Source: Acidimicrobiia bacterium (GTDB lineage Bacteria; Actinomycetota; Acidimicrobiia; Acidimicrobiales; AC-14). From it: 64,000 nucleotides of DNA. Positions 1-8,900 of this stretch are shown here, one piece after another. Location: contig JAHFUR010000004.1 of NCBI GenBank assembly GCA_023264995.1, positions 102,921-166,920 on the forward strand, in the 5' to 3' direction. How positions within the stretch are numbered: the stretch's first letter is position 1; every line of letters starts with the position of its first letter. A program made the translations under genes and the position numbers. The notes below the pieces were generated by a model. It did no database searches and was not told the DNA's origin. It saw only the letters and a program-made list of their open reading frames with translations.

Positions 1-660
1 GGCCCCGAGGCGGTCCAGGAAGTCCGGGCGAGCCACCTCGACTGCGCCCAGGGTGGTGAGGTGGTCGGTGGGGAGCTGCACGTCGATGAAGGCGCCGCCC
101 GCTTCGGCCCACCGGGCAACCAGGTCGGCGAGGGCCACCTTCGACGCGTCCGTGGCCCGGTGGAACATGGACTCACCGGTGAAGCACCCGCCCACGGCCA
201 CGCCGTAAAGACCGCCGGCGAGCACGTCGCCGTCCCACACCTCGATGCTGTGCGCCCAGCCCATGCGCCCGAGTCGGCTGTAGGCCTGGCGCATGCCGTG
301 GCCGATCCATGTGCCCTCACCCCTGGGCCGCACGGCACAGGCGTCAACCACGTCGTCGAAGGCGCCGTCGACCGTCGTCGTCCACCCGCACCGGCGCAGG
401 CGCTGGCGCAGCGACCGGGAGACAAGGAGACCGTCGAGCTCCAGCACGGCGCGGGGGTCGGGTGAGAACCACGGGAGGGCCACGCCGGGATGGGGCCAGG
501 GGAATATGCCCCGGCGGTAGGCGTCGACCAGCGTCGCCGGTTTCAGGTCGGCGCCGAAGCCCACGACCCCGCCGGCGTCGGGGTCGCCGGTGGCCGGGTC
601 GGGGATACGCCATGGCGTCCGCCCGACCGGCTGGGGCGGGGCGGCCCGGGCCTCATCCAT
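1..660 (-). CDS. aat: Leucyl/phenylalanyl-tRNA--protein transferase, C-terminus cut by window edge
   Basis: Aat moves Leu or Phe from aminoacyl-tRNA onto proteins with an N-terminal Arg or Lys, marking them for ClpS/ClpAP degradation (N-end rule). The gene is missing from the ORF track because its stop lies beyond base 1; 220 codons are open from the ATG at 660. The family pattern is clear: GIFPWPHPG and PWFSPDPR near the N-terminus, then GWAHSIEVWDG, LAGGLYGVAVGG and FTGESMFH. Family members are about 200-240 residues, so little is missing. The ATG overlaps the last bases of the upstream membrane-protein gene (stop at 653-655), so the two are probably translationally coupled. Confidence 0.9.
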   Translation of the reverse strand, partial: MDEARAAPPQPVGRTPWRIPDPATGDPDAGGVVGFGADLKPATLVDAYRRGIFPWPHPGVALPWFSPDPRAVLELDGLLVSRSLRQRLRRCGWTTTVDGAFDDVVDACAVRPRGEGTWIGHGMRQAYSRLGRMGWAHSIEVWDGDVLAGGLYGVAVGGCFTGESMFHRATDASKVALADLVARWAEAGGAFIDVQLPTDHLTTLGAVEVARPDFLDRLGA

Positions 661-1816
661 CGCCGGCGCCACGGGCGGCCAGGTAGAGCGCCCGCACCGC
701 GAACGCCTGGCGCAGCTCGACCAGCACCTCCTCGAGGAACTCCTTTCGGTACGTCCCGTCGGTGAGCACGTAGACGGTGAAGTAGAAGCCGGAAAAGGCG
801 GTGAGGAAGCCGGCGACCTGGAGCAGTTCGGTGGTGAGGACGACAGGGCGGCCCCACAGCTCCCACTCCACCAACAGGTGGACCTCGCCGCCGACCCACA
901 GCGCCGCCGTCTCGGGCGTGACGGTCAGGAGCCCGAACCCGACGAAGAACGCCCCGATCATCACGCTGACGACCAGGATCTGGAGGCCCTGGGTGAACAG
1001 GACGACCAGGCCGACGTTGCCCCACTGCCGCCGGCCGAGGCGGGGCGTCGACCCCACAGCGACGCCGGCCGGCGGCGTCAGGCCGGCCGCCGGCGTGCCG
1101 GCCACGAGGGTGGCGACGTCGGCCCACGACTCGAAACCGGCCAGGGCGCCGACCTCGCGGGGGATCCGGGCCACCACGAACACGACGCCCACGGCCACGA
1201 ACAGGGCCATGGTCACGGCCAGGAACGGCCCGTCGAGCGATGCGGCCACCTGCCACACCTCGGTGGTGAGGAACAGGAACGTCACGAAGAGGAGCATCAG
1301 CGGCATGGCCCGCACGAACAGGCCGACGACGTCGCCGAGCTGCTGCCAGAACCGCCCCGCGGCCCACCGGGTGATGGGCAGCACGGCATAGCTGGTGCCC
1401 AGGTAGACCAGGCCCAGCAGGGCCAGGTTGCCGAGCAGCGTGTTCAGGCTGGTGAGGACCTGGCCGCCGGCGGCCAGGTCGAGCGCCGGCACCAGCAGGA
1501 CGAAAATGGCCAGCTCGGTGCGCCCGACCCGGTCGGGCCGGGCCAGCGCCGGCCGCCGGCGGGATCGGTTGACGACGGCCCACACCCCGAGCAACGCGCC
1601 CAGGCTGGCCGCGGCCACGCCCAGGTTGGCCCACCAGGCCCACTCGAAGTTGAGGGCGCCGACCAGCTCGAGCACGAGGACCAACGTGAGCGCCGGCAGC
1701 GACCGGGTGAACACGTCCCGGGCCGCGCTGTAGCCGCCGATGAAGTGCGGGATGCCCCGCGAGCGGAACCACCGCTCGACATCGGCAAGTGCGTCCTGGT
1801 CGGCCACGTTGGCCAT
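653..1816 (-). CDS. Conserved polytopic membrane protein of unknown function
   Basis: 387 residues. A soluble N-terminus (ERWFRSRGIPHFIGGY) is followed by about eight hydrophobic segments, and the C-terminal stretch TDGTYRKEFLEEVLVELRQ looks cytoplasmic and charged. I recognise the layout as a conserved actinobacterial membrane protein but know no function. The ATG at 1816 is preceded by GGAGG seven bases upstream, which fixes the start; the longer upstream extension in the ORF track is antisense shadow of hyuA. The stop overlaps the aat start by 8 bases. The gene is divergent from hyuA with only 12 bases between the starts. Confidence 0.75.
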   Translation of the reverse strand: MANVADQDALADVERWFRSRGIPHFIGGYSAARDVFTRSLPALTLVLVLELVGALNFEWAWWANLGVAAASLGALLGVWAVVNRSRRRPALARPDRVGRTELAIFVLLVPALDLAAGGQVLTSLNTLLGNLALLGLVYLGTSYAVLPITRWAAGRFWQQLGDVVGLFVRAMPLMLLFVTFLFLTTEVWQVAASLDGPFLAVTMALFVAVGVVFVVARIPREVGALAGFESWADVATLVAGTPAAGLTPPAGVAVGSTPRLGRRQWGNVGLVVLFTQGLQILVVSVMIGAFFVGFGLLTVTPETAALWVGGEVHLLVEWELWGRPVVLTTELLQVAGFLTAFSGFYFTVYVLTDGTYRKEFLEEVLVELRQAFAVRALYLAARGAGDG

Positions 1817-1821
1817 AGTGT
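1816..1821 (+). promoter_or_regulatory. Probable -10 box of a leaderless hyuA transcript
   Basis: TAGTGT lies 7 bases before the hyuA GTG, so transcription would begin at or next to the start codon. It overlaps the first base of the divergent membrane-protein gene's ATG. No convincing -35 is visible. The same arrangement recurs across the window. Confidence 0.5.
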
Positions 1822-1828
1822 CGCCTCC

Positions 1829-3583
1829 GTGCGCTGCGCGGTGGACACGGGTGGGACCTTCACCGACGTGGTGATGGCCGACGGCCGCGTCGCCAAGGTC
1901 CTGTCGACGCCCGACGACCCCGGCCGGGCCGTCCGCGCCGGGCTCGACGGGCGGGTGCCCGACCTGCTGGCCCACGGCACGACGGTGGCCACCAACGCCC
2001 TGCTGGAACGCCGGGGCGCCACCGTCGCCCTGGTCACCAACGCCGGCTTCGCCGACGTGATCGAGATCGGGCGCCAAGACCGGCCGTCGCTCTACGACAT
2101 CTGGGCCGATCGTCCCGCGCCGCTGGTGCCCCGCCGGCTCCGCCTGGAGGTCGAGGGCCGCCTCGACGCCGCCGGCCGGGAGATCGAGCCGGTCGGGCCG
2201 GCGCCTGCGGTGCCCGACGGGGTGGAGGCGGTGGCCGTGTGCCTCCTCCACGCCGACCTCGACCCGTCGCACGAGCGGGCGGTGGCCGCCGGGCTGGCCG
2301 GGTACGACGTGTCGTGCTCGCACGAGGTGTCGCCCGAGTTCCGAGAGTACGAGCGCACCGTCACCACGGTGGTCAACGCCTACCTGCGGCCGCGGTGCCG
2401 TTCCTACCTCCGGGGCCTCGACGGGCTGGCGGCCAAGGTCCTGGTCATGACCTCGGCCGGCGGGCTCATCCCGGCGGCCGACGCGGCCGACCTCCCCGTC
2501 GCCCTCCTGCTCTCCGGGCCGGCCGGCGGGGTGATCGCCGGCGGGGCCGCGGCGGTGGCCGCCGGCTTCGAAGGCGCCATCACCTTGGACATGGGCGGAA
2601 CCAGCACCGACGTCTGCCTCGTGCGCCACGGCGTGCCCGAGCCGGCGGCCGGCCGCCGGGCGGCCGGCTTCCCGATCCGCGTCCCGTCCCTGGACATCCA
2701 CACCATCGGCGCCGGCGGGGGGTCGATCGCCCGCATCGACGCCGGCGGCGCCCTGGTCGTCGGCCCGGAGAGCGCCGGCGCCGTCCCGGGGCCGGCGTGC
2801 TACGGCCGGGGCGGCGTCCAGCCGACGGTGACCGACGCCGACCTCGTCCTCGGCCGCATCCCCGCCGGCGCCGTCTTCCCGGGCCTGGGCGCGCTCGACG
2901 TCGACGCCGCCGGGAAGGCGCTGGCCGACGCCGGCGCCACCGCCGAAGGGGTGGTCGCCGTGGTCGACGCGGCGATGGAGCAGGCCCTGCGGGCGGTGTC
3001 GGTGGAACGGGGCGTCGACCCTGCGGGATTGGCCCTCGTGGCCTTCGGCGGCGCCGGCCCGCTGCACGCGTGCGCCCTGGCCGAGGCGCTGGGGATGGCC
3101 GCCGTCGTGGTCCCGCCGAGGGCCGGCGTGCTGTCGGCCGTCGGGCTGCTGTGCGCCCCCCGCCGGCGCAGCCTGGTCCGCTCGTGGCCCACCCCGGGCG
3201 ACGTCACCGGCCTGGCCGGCGCCCTGGCCGAGCTCGGCGCCCGAGCCGCGGCACTGGTCGGCGCCGGCGCCGAGGTGACCACCTCGGTCGACTGCCGGTA
3301 CGCCGGCCAGAGCCACGAGCTGACGGTGGCCACCGTTGACGACTTCGCCGCCGAGCACGCCCGGCGCAACGGCTACGCCCGGCCGGGCGCACCGATCGAG
3401 GTCGTCGCCCTCCGGGCGTCGGCGACCACGCCCGCCGCCGTGCGGGTGGGCGACCTGCCCCCCGTCGACCGCCGGCCGGCGAGGGGCCCGTGCGTGATCG
3501 CCGAGCCCGACTGCACCATCTGGATCCCCGAGGGCTGGTCGGCCGACGTCGGCCCCGACGGCAGCTACGTGCTCACGTGCTGA
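1829..3583 (+). CDS. hyuA: Hydantoinase/oxoprolinase A-type subunit (HyuA family)
   Basis: 584 residues. This family uses ATP in ring opening of hydantoins or 5-oxoproline, or in acetone/acetophenone carboxylation; the substrate cannot be read from sequence. The N-terminal ASKHA-type signature DTGGTFTDVV is at residues 5-14, AHGTTVATNALL follows, and the second nucleotide-binding motif LDMGGTSTDV is near residue 250. The C-terminal region is compact, so the protein is about 100 residues shorter than typical HyuA (about 690). The GTG at 1829 starts immediately before the first conserved motif and follows a leaderless-type -10 box. The ORF track extension back to 590 is antisense shadow. The stop overlaps the hyuB start by 7 bases. 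Confidence 0.85.
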   Translation: MRCAVDTGGTFTDVVMADGRVAKVLSTPDDPGRAVRAGLDGRVPDLLAHGTTVATNALLERRGATVALVTNAGFADVIEIGRQDRPSLYDIWADRPAPLVPRRLRLEVEGRLDAAGREIEPVGPAPAVPDGVEAVAVCLLHADLDPSHERAVAAGLAGYDVSCSHEVSPEFREYERTVTTVVNAYLRPRCRSYLRGLDGLAAKVLVMTSAGGLIPAADAADLPVALLLSGPAGGVIAGGAAAVAAGFEGAITLDMGGTSTDVCLVRHGVPEPAAGRRAAGFPIRVPSLDIHTIGAGGGSIARIDAGGALVVGPESAGAVPGPACYGRGGVQPTVTDADLVLGRIPAGAVFPGLGALDVDAAGKALADAGATAEGVVAVVDAAMEQALRAVSVERGVDPAGLALVAFGGAGPLHACALAEALGMAAVVVPPRAGVLSAVGLLCAPRRRSLVRSWPTPGDVTGLAGALAELGARAAALVGAGAEVTTSVDCRYAGQSHELTVATVDDFAAEHARRNGYARPGAPIEVVALRASATTPAAVRVGDLPPVDRRPARGPCVIAEPDCTIWIPEGWSADVGPDGSYVLTC

Positions 3584-5097
3584 GCGCGGCGGCGCTGCAG
3601 ATCCTGGTCTCCCGGCTGACCGGCATCGCCGAGGAGATGGGTGCCGTCCTCCGCCGGGCCGCGTTCAGCCCCAACATCAAGGAGCGAGCCGACTGCTCGG
3701 CCGCCCTCTTCACGCCGGCCGGCGAGCTGCTCGTCCAGGCCGAGCACATCCCGGTCCACCTGGGTTCGATGCCGGCGTCGGTGCGGGCGGCCATCGACGT
3801 GTTCGGCGCCACCGTCCGGGCCGGCGACCAGGTCGTCCTCAACGACCCCTTCGCCGGCGGCACCCACCTGAACGACATCACCCTGGTCGCCCCGTGCTTC
3901 GTCGACGGGCAGCTCGTCGGCTGGGCGGCCAACCGGGCCCACCACGCCGACGTGGGCGGCATGGCCCCCGGGTCGATCCCGGCGGCGGCCACCGAGATCT
4001 ACCAGGAGGGCCTGCGCATCCCGCCCGTCCTGCTCACCGGCGCCGTCGAGGACATCCTGTGCGCCAACTCCCGCACCCCCGACGAGCGCCGGGGTGACCT
4101 CGACGCCCAGCGGGGGGCCAACGTCGTCGGCGTCGCCCGCCTGGCCGCGTTCGCCGGCGCCCCGCTCGACGAGATCACCGCCTACGGCGAGCGGCGCATG
4201 CGCGCCGCGCTCGCCGCCATGCCCAACGGCACCTGGACCTTCGAGGACCAGATCGACTCGTGCGGCCCGGAGCCCGACCAGCAGCGCCCGGCCCGCATCG
4301 TCGTGACCCTCACCGTCGCCGGCGACGAGGCCACCTTCGACTTCACCGGTACCGACGACCAGCGCCCGGGGAACGTGAACGCCGTCGAGGCCGTCACCGT
4401 CAGCTGCGTCTCCTTCGCCCTGCGCTCGGCCGCCGACCCCACCATCCCCGCCAATGGCGGCGCCATGCGCCCGGTCCGCGTCATCGCCCCGGCCGGCTCC
4501 ATCGTGGCCGCCCTCCCCCCCGCCGCCGTGGGTGCCGGCAACGTGGAGGTCAGCCAGCGGGTGGCCGACGTGTGCCTGGGCACCCTGGCCCAGGCCTGCC
4601 CGGGCCGGGTCGGCGCCGCCAACCAGGGCACGATGAACAACACCCTCATCGGTGGGACCGGGTGGGTCTACTACGAGACCGTGGCCGGCGGGCAGGGCGG
4701 GCGCCCGGGACGGGCGGGGATGAGCGGTGTCCAGACCGGGATGACCAACACCCAGAACACCCCGGTCGAGGCGCTCGAGCGGTCCTTCGCCATGCGGGTG
4801 CGCCGGTACCGGCTGCGGACCGGGAGCGGCGGCGCCGGGGCGGCCGCCGGCGGCGAGGGCGTGGAGCGGGAGCTGGAGATGCTCGAGCCCGTCACCGTCT
4901 CGCTCATCACCGAGCGCCGGGCCAGCCGGCCGTGGGGGCTGGACGGCGGTGGCCCGGGCTCCGCCGGCGAGAACTGGCTGCTCCCCGCCGGCGATGCCGC
5001 CCGAGCCGAGCGGCTACCCGACAAGTGCACGGTCCGGCTCGATGCCGGCGACGTGCTGCGCATGCTCACGCCGGGGGGCGGAGGGTGCGGCGGATGA
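3577..5097 (+). CDS. hyuB: Hydantoinase/oxoprolinase B-type subunit (HyuB family)
   Basis: 506 residues, partner of HyuA in an ATP-dependent hydantoinase, 5-oxoprolinase or acetone-carboxylase-like enzyme. Family features visible are RLTGIAEEMGAVLRRAAFSPNIKER at the N-terminus (quoted only as landmarks: EEMGAVLRR, SPNIKERAD), HIPVHLGSMP, the NDPFAGGTHLNDI segment and HHADVGGMAPGS, with GGGGCG at the extreme C-terminus. The GTG start at 3577 lies within the last codons of hyuA (GTGCTGA), implying coupled translation and a stoichiometric complex. Length is slightly below the usual 520-570. Confidence 0.87.
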   Translation: MLSAAALQILVSRLTGIAEEMGAVLRRAAFSPNIKERADCSAALFTPAGELLVQAEHIPVHLGSMPASVRAAIDVFGATVRAGDQVVLNDPFAGGTHLNDITLVAPCFVDGQLVGWAANRAHHADVGGMAPGSIPAAATEIYQEGLRIPPVLLTGAVEDILCANSRTPDERRGDLDAQRGANVVGVARLAAFAGAPLDEITAYGERRMRAALAAMPNGTWTFEDQIDSCGPEPDQQRPARIVVTLTVAGDEATFDFTGTDDQRPGNVNAVEAVTVSCVSFALRSAADPTIPANGGAMRPVRVIAPAGSIVAALPPAAVGAGNVEVSQRVADVCLGTLAQACPGRVGAANQGTMNNTLIGGTGWVYYETVAGGQGGRPGRAGMSGVQTGMTNTQNTPVEALERSFAMRVRRYRLRTGSGGAGAAAGGEGVERELEMLEPVTVSLITERRASRPWGLDGGGPGSAGENWLLPAGDAARAERLPDKCTVRLDAGDVLRMLTPGGGGCGG

Positions 5098-5133
5098 TCG
5101 CCGGCCCGGCACAGAGTGACAGGCTGTGACCTC

Positions 5134-5919
5134 ATGACCGTCGCCGCCGTCATTTTCGACTGGGGCGGGACGCTGTCGGACTTCGTCGACGCCGAGATGG
5201 TCGACGCGTGGCGGCTGGCGGCCCGCCACCTGGACCCGGCCCACGAGGACGAGCTGACGGCCCGGCTGGTGGACGTGGAGGCCGAGTTCTGGGCCACCAC
5301 GTCGAGCCACCAGCGCAGCGCCACCCTGGCCGACCTGCTGGCCAGCGCCGCCGAGCAGGTCGGCCTCGACGTGGCCGAGGCCCTGCTGGAGGAGGCGGCC
5401 GTCCGCCACCTCGACGCCTGGACCCCCCACATCCACCACGACCCCGACGCGGTCGCCACCCTCACCACGCTGCGGGCCGCCGGCATCGGCATCGGCATGC
5501 TCTCCAACACCCACTGGCCGCGGACGTTCCACGAGCACTTCCTCGAGCGCGACGGCCTGGCCGCGCTGATCGACGTCCGCCTCTACACCAGCGAGATGGC
5601 GTTCCAGAAGCCGCACCCCTCCGCGTTCCTGGCCGCGACCCGAGCCCTCGGGGTCGACGCCGAGGAGGCGGTCTTCGTCGGCGACCGGCCGTGGGACGAC
5701 ATCGCCGGCGCCCGGTCCACCGGCATGCGCACCGTCCTGCGCCCCAACCCCCACGCCCCCGACATCGCCGGCATCGAGCCCGACGCCCGCATCGAGCGCC
5801 TCACCGAGCTGGTCGACCTGGTCCGGCGGTGGTCAGCCGAGCGGGATGGCCTCGGCGAAGACGATGCGGCTGGCCGTCGGCACGACGCCGGTGAGGAGAC
5901 CACCGAAGATCACGGGTAG
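5134..5919 (+). CDS. HAD-family hydrolase (phosphatase-like)
   Basis: 261 residues. The four HAD motifs are present: FDWGGTLSD (nucleophile Asp, residues about 9-17), MLSNT (motif II Ser/Thr), FQKPHPSAF (motif III Lys) and VFVGDRPWDD (motif IV acidic pair). Together with the helical cap between motifs I and II this points to a small-molecule phosphatase or dehalogenase-like enzyme; the substrate is unknown. I chose the ATG at 5134 rather than the GTG at 5116 because the conserved strand begins just after it. It follows hyuB by 36 bases. The last 87 bases overlap the 3' end of the convergent giant gene. Confidence 0.8.
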   Translation: MTVAAVIFDWGGTLSDFVDAEMVDAWRLAARHLDPAHEDELTARLVDVEAEFWATTSSHQRSATLADLLASAAEQVGLDVAEALLEEAAVRHLDAWTPHIHHDPDAVATLTTLRAAGIGIGMLSNTHWPRTFHEHFLERDGLAALIDVRLYTSEMAFQKPHPSAFLAATRALGVDAEEAVFVGDRPWDDIAGARSTGMRTVLRPNPHAPDIAGIEPDARIERLTELVDLVRRWSAERDGLGEDDAAGRRHDAGEETTEDHG

Positions 5920-8900
5920 CCGGCCGTCGCCCGACGGGTAGTACTCGCGCTCGGTCACCAGCAGGCGTAGGCCGGCGCCGGCTGGGTCGGCCAGGTGGAC
6001 CTCGCCCCGCCACAGCACGGCCTGGGTGGGCGGCGACTGGGCGGCGCCGGCCACGGTGGCGACCGATGCCGGCGCCGGCTCCCAGCCCAGCTCGGGGCCG
6101 AGGTCGGGCGCGGCCTGCTCGACGGCGACGGTGACGCCGGTGCGGAAGGACCGGGCGCCGAACCCGATGCCCACCGCCGCCGGCCCCACCCCGGTCACGA
6201 CCACCCGCCGGCGGTGGGGGTCGTCGGGCAGGGTGGCGACGGTGACGGCCCGGTCCGGGCTGAGCTGGAGGTGGTCGACGACCACCGGCGCCGAGATCTC
6301 CCGCCCGGGCACCGAGTACGGCTGGAACCGCACCAGCACCAGGCGGACGAAGGGCGTGTAGGCCAGCTTGGCGTCGAGCACCACGTCGGCGAACCACCGG
6401 TCAGTGCCGGCGTCGTAGTGGACGGTATGGCCGGCGATGTCGACGCTGCGCTGGAACTGGCGCAGGTACACGCCGTCGGCGCCGGCGACCGCCTCAGGGA
6501 AGCTCCACCGGCGGGGGGCGTCGGGCACGAGGTCGCCGCCGCCGTGCAGCCCGTCGAGGCCCCACAGGCTGACCCGGTCGCGCAGGTTGCACAGGCGGGG
6601 GCCGAGGGCCTCGGCGGCCGGGAGGCAGACCACGCCCAGCAGCTCGTCGTCGCCGCTGCTGAACCACGGGCGCTCCAGGTAGACGCGGACGGTGCGGCCC
6701 TGGCGCACGCTGGTACGCACGTCGGTGCTGTGCTGGCGGTCCCAGGCGAAGGCGGGCACCACCTCCACGACCACCGGCGGGTCGGGCCGGGCGCAGGACG
6801 GGACGTGCACCTCCACCGGGTCGCTGGTACGGGTGGTCTCGGTGCCCGCCGGCTGCTCCGCCGCGTCGCGGGACACGGCCTGGGCCCGGTAGCGCACCAG
6901 GTGGTGGCGGGTGTCGCCGATGGTGTGGACCAGGGGGCACGAGCGGGCCACGTCGACCGCGGCGATGCGCCCCTCGCCCGACCAGGCCAGGGCGCCGGCG
7001 CCCACGACCATGGTCGGCTGCGTACCGGGCGCGTCGAGCAGGTCGCCGACGCCGGCACCCTCGGGGATCTCGACCCGGCCGACGGCCTCGTCGCGCTGGG
7101 CCCGACTGGGCGGACCGAGGGCGGGGACGTCGACGGGGTCGGTCCACGCCGCCCGTACCGTGACCGACCCGGTGCTCGGCAGGTCGACCAGCAGGCCGCC
7201 CGTCAGCTCGGCCGTGTGGGCGCCGGCGGCCCGCACCACGTCGAAGGGCCCGGTGCCGGGGTCGGGCTCGGGCAGGTGGTCGCGCTCGGTGAACCTACGC
7301 AGGCTCGGCGCCCCCACCGGCTGGGCCACCTGGTGGACCAGCCGGAGCGTGGCCGCCGGCGTCAGGGCCCAGTGCCCGCCTTCGAGTGCCAGCCGGGTGA
7401 TGTGGGCCCGGGTGGCGACCCGGTCGGTGAGCGCATCGCCGGCCACCACCGAGCCGCCGAAGCCGGCGGCCGCGGCCACATCCCGGTCGAGGCGGGCCGC
7501 GAACCACTCCCACACGCCGAGCAGGGCCAGGTCGCCGGCGCCGAGCAGGCTGCTGACGGCGACGTCGGCCCGCCGGCCCTTGGCCAGGCCCACGGTGAGG
7601 GTGCGCTGGGCGTGGTCCCAGGTGGGCAGGCCCGACCCTTCGACCAGGGCCACCTTCACCGGGACCGGGTCGGGCCAGGCGCCGGTGAACGGCAGGGCCA
7701 CCGCGCCGGCCTCGGCCCCGTCGAAGGGGATGGGGAGGTTCTCGTCGAAGCGGAGGACGCCGGCGGCGTCGACCGTGCCGAACCACCCGTCGGGCACGCC
7801 GGGCAGGCCCCGCAGCACGACGCCCCGGGCCAGGGGGTCAGGCAGGTGGGGGATGCCCGGGTCGTCGATGGTGGCGGCCCGGTCGACAGCCACGTCGCGG
7901 GCGGCGAGCAGGGCGTGGACCGCGGCGGCCGGGCGGGGGCGGCCGGTGGCGTCGTCGAGGCAGCCGTGGCGCTCGACCAGGTCGACGGTGGCCTTGGGCG
8001 GCAGCAGGTGGGCCACCGCCGTGGCGGCCGTCGGCACCAGGTCGTCGGCCGGCGACAGGTTGGCGCTGTCGATGACCAGGCGGGGCGTGGCGCCGGCGGT
8101 GACGATGACCGGCGCGGCCACCGGCTCGAAGCGCAGGTAGCGCCGGCCGACGGGCTCGACGGGCAGGCCGGCGCCGGCCGAGCCGGCGTCGGGGAGGAGG
8201 CCGCCGCCGCCCACGTCGACGGCCCGCAGGCGGACCCGGTAGCGGTCGCCGAAGCGCAGGCCGGGCAGCGACCGGGGCGCCGGCCGGGAGGTGACCACCC
8301 GCAACGGGGAGGTGGCCGGCGGGGCGCCCTCGGGCTCGGTGCCGGCGCTGCCCGGGACGACCTCGCGCCCGATCGGCTGGACCGGGCGGGGCACGCTCAG
8401 GCTCCAACCCGTCCAGCGGACAAGCACCTCGGCCGTGTCCAGGGTGCGGTGGGGCTCCGGTGGCTGGGCCAGGGCGGCGGTGGCGAACCCCTCGTCCTCC
8501 GCCGGCCAGGCGATGCCGCCCACGTCGTACTCCTGGGCCCGCCGGTGGAGCGAGAACCAACTGTTCCGTGACTCGCGCCACACGTCGGCCCGGTACCCCT
8601 GGGTCAGGTGGGCGGCGGTGAGCACCTCTTCGGGGCCGGCGCCCCGAAGGGCGGCGTCGATGCGGGCGGCGCGGTCGAAGGCCAGCAGGGCCTCGGCCGC
8701 CTGGGTGAGCGACGCCAGCCCCAGCCCGTCGGACCGCAACGCCGGCAGGCCGACGCCGACATCGGGGGCCGCGGTGCCGGCCGGGTCGCGCTCGGCCAGG
8801 GAGAGGAGCTTGGTGACCGCCCCCTCGACGTCGAGCGGGACGACCGACCAGAGGGCCGGGTCGAGCAGGACCGCGCCCTGGTACACCCCGCCGCGGGGCA

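Noticed and set aside
590-1828. Upstream half of the 997-residue plus-strand ORF as an N-terminal extension of hyuA
   Set aside because: It is antisense to the membrane protein gene, rich in Gln/Glu/Arg/Gly as typical of GC-driven shadow frames, and the hyuA family starts at 1829.
1817-3358. Upstream part of the 901-residue minus ORF
   Set aside because: Antisense shadow of hyuA; the real membrane protein starts at the ATG 1816 with its own Shine-Dalgarno.
5116-5133. GTG at 5116 as the start of the HAD gene
   Set aside because: It adds six residues with no family support; ATG 5134 leads directly into the first strand of the HAD fold.
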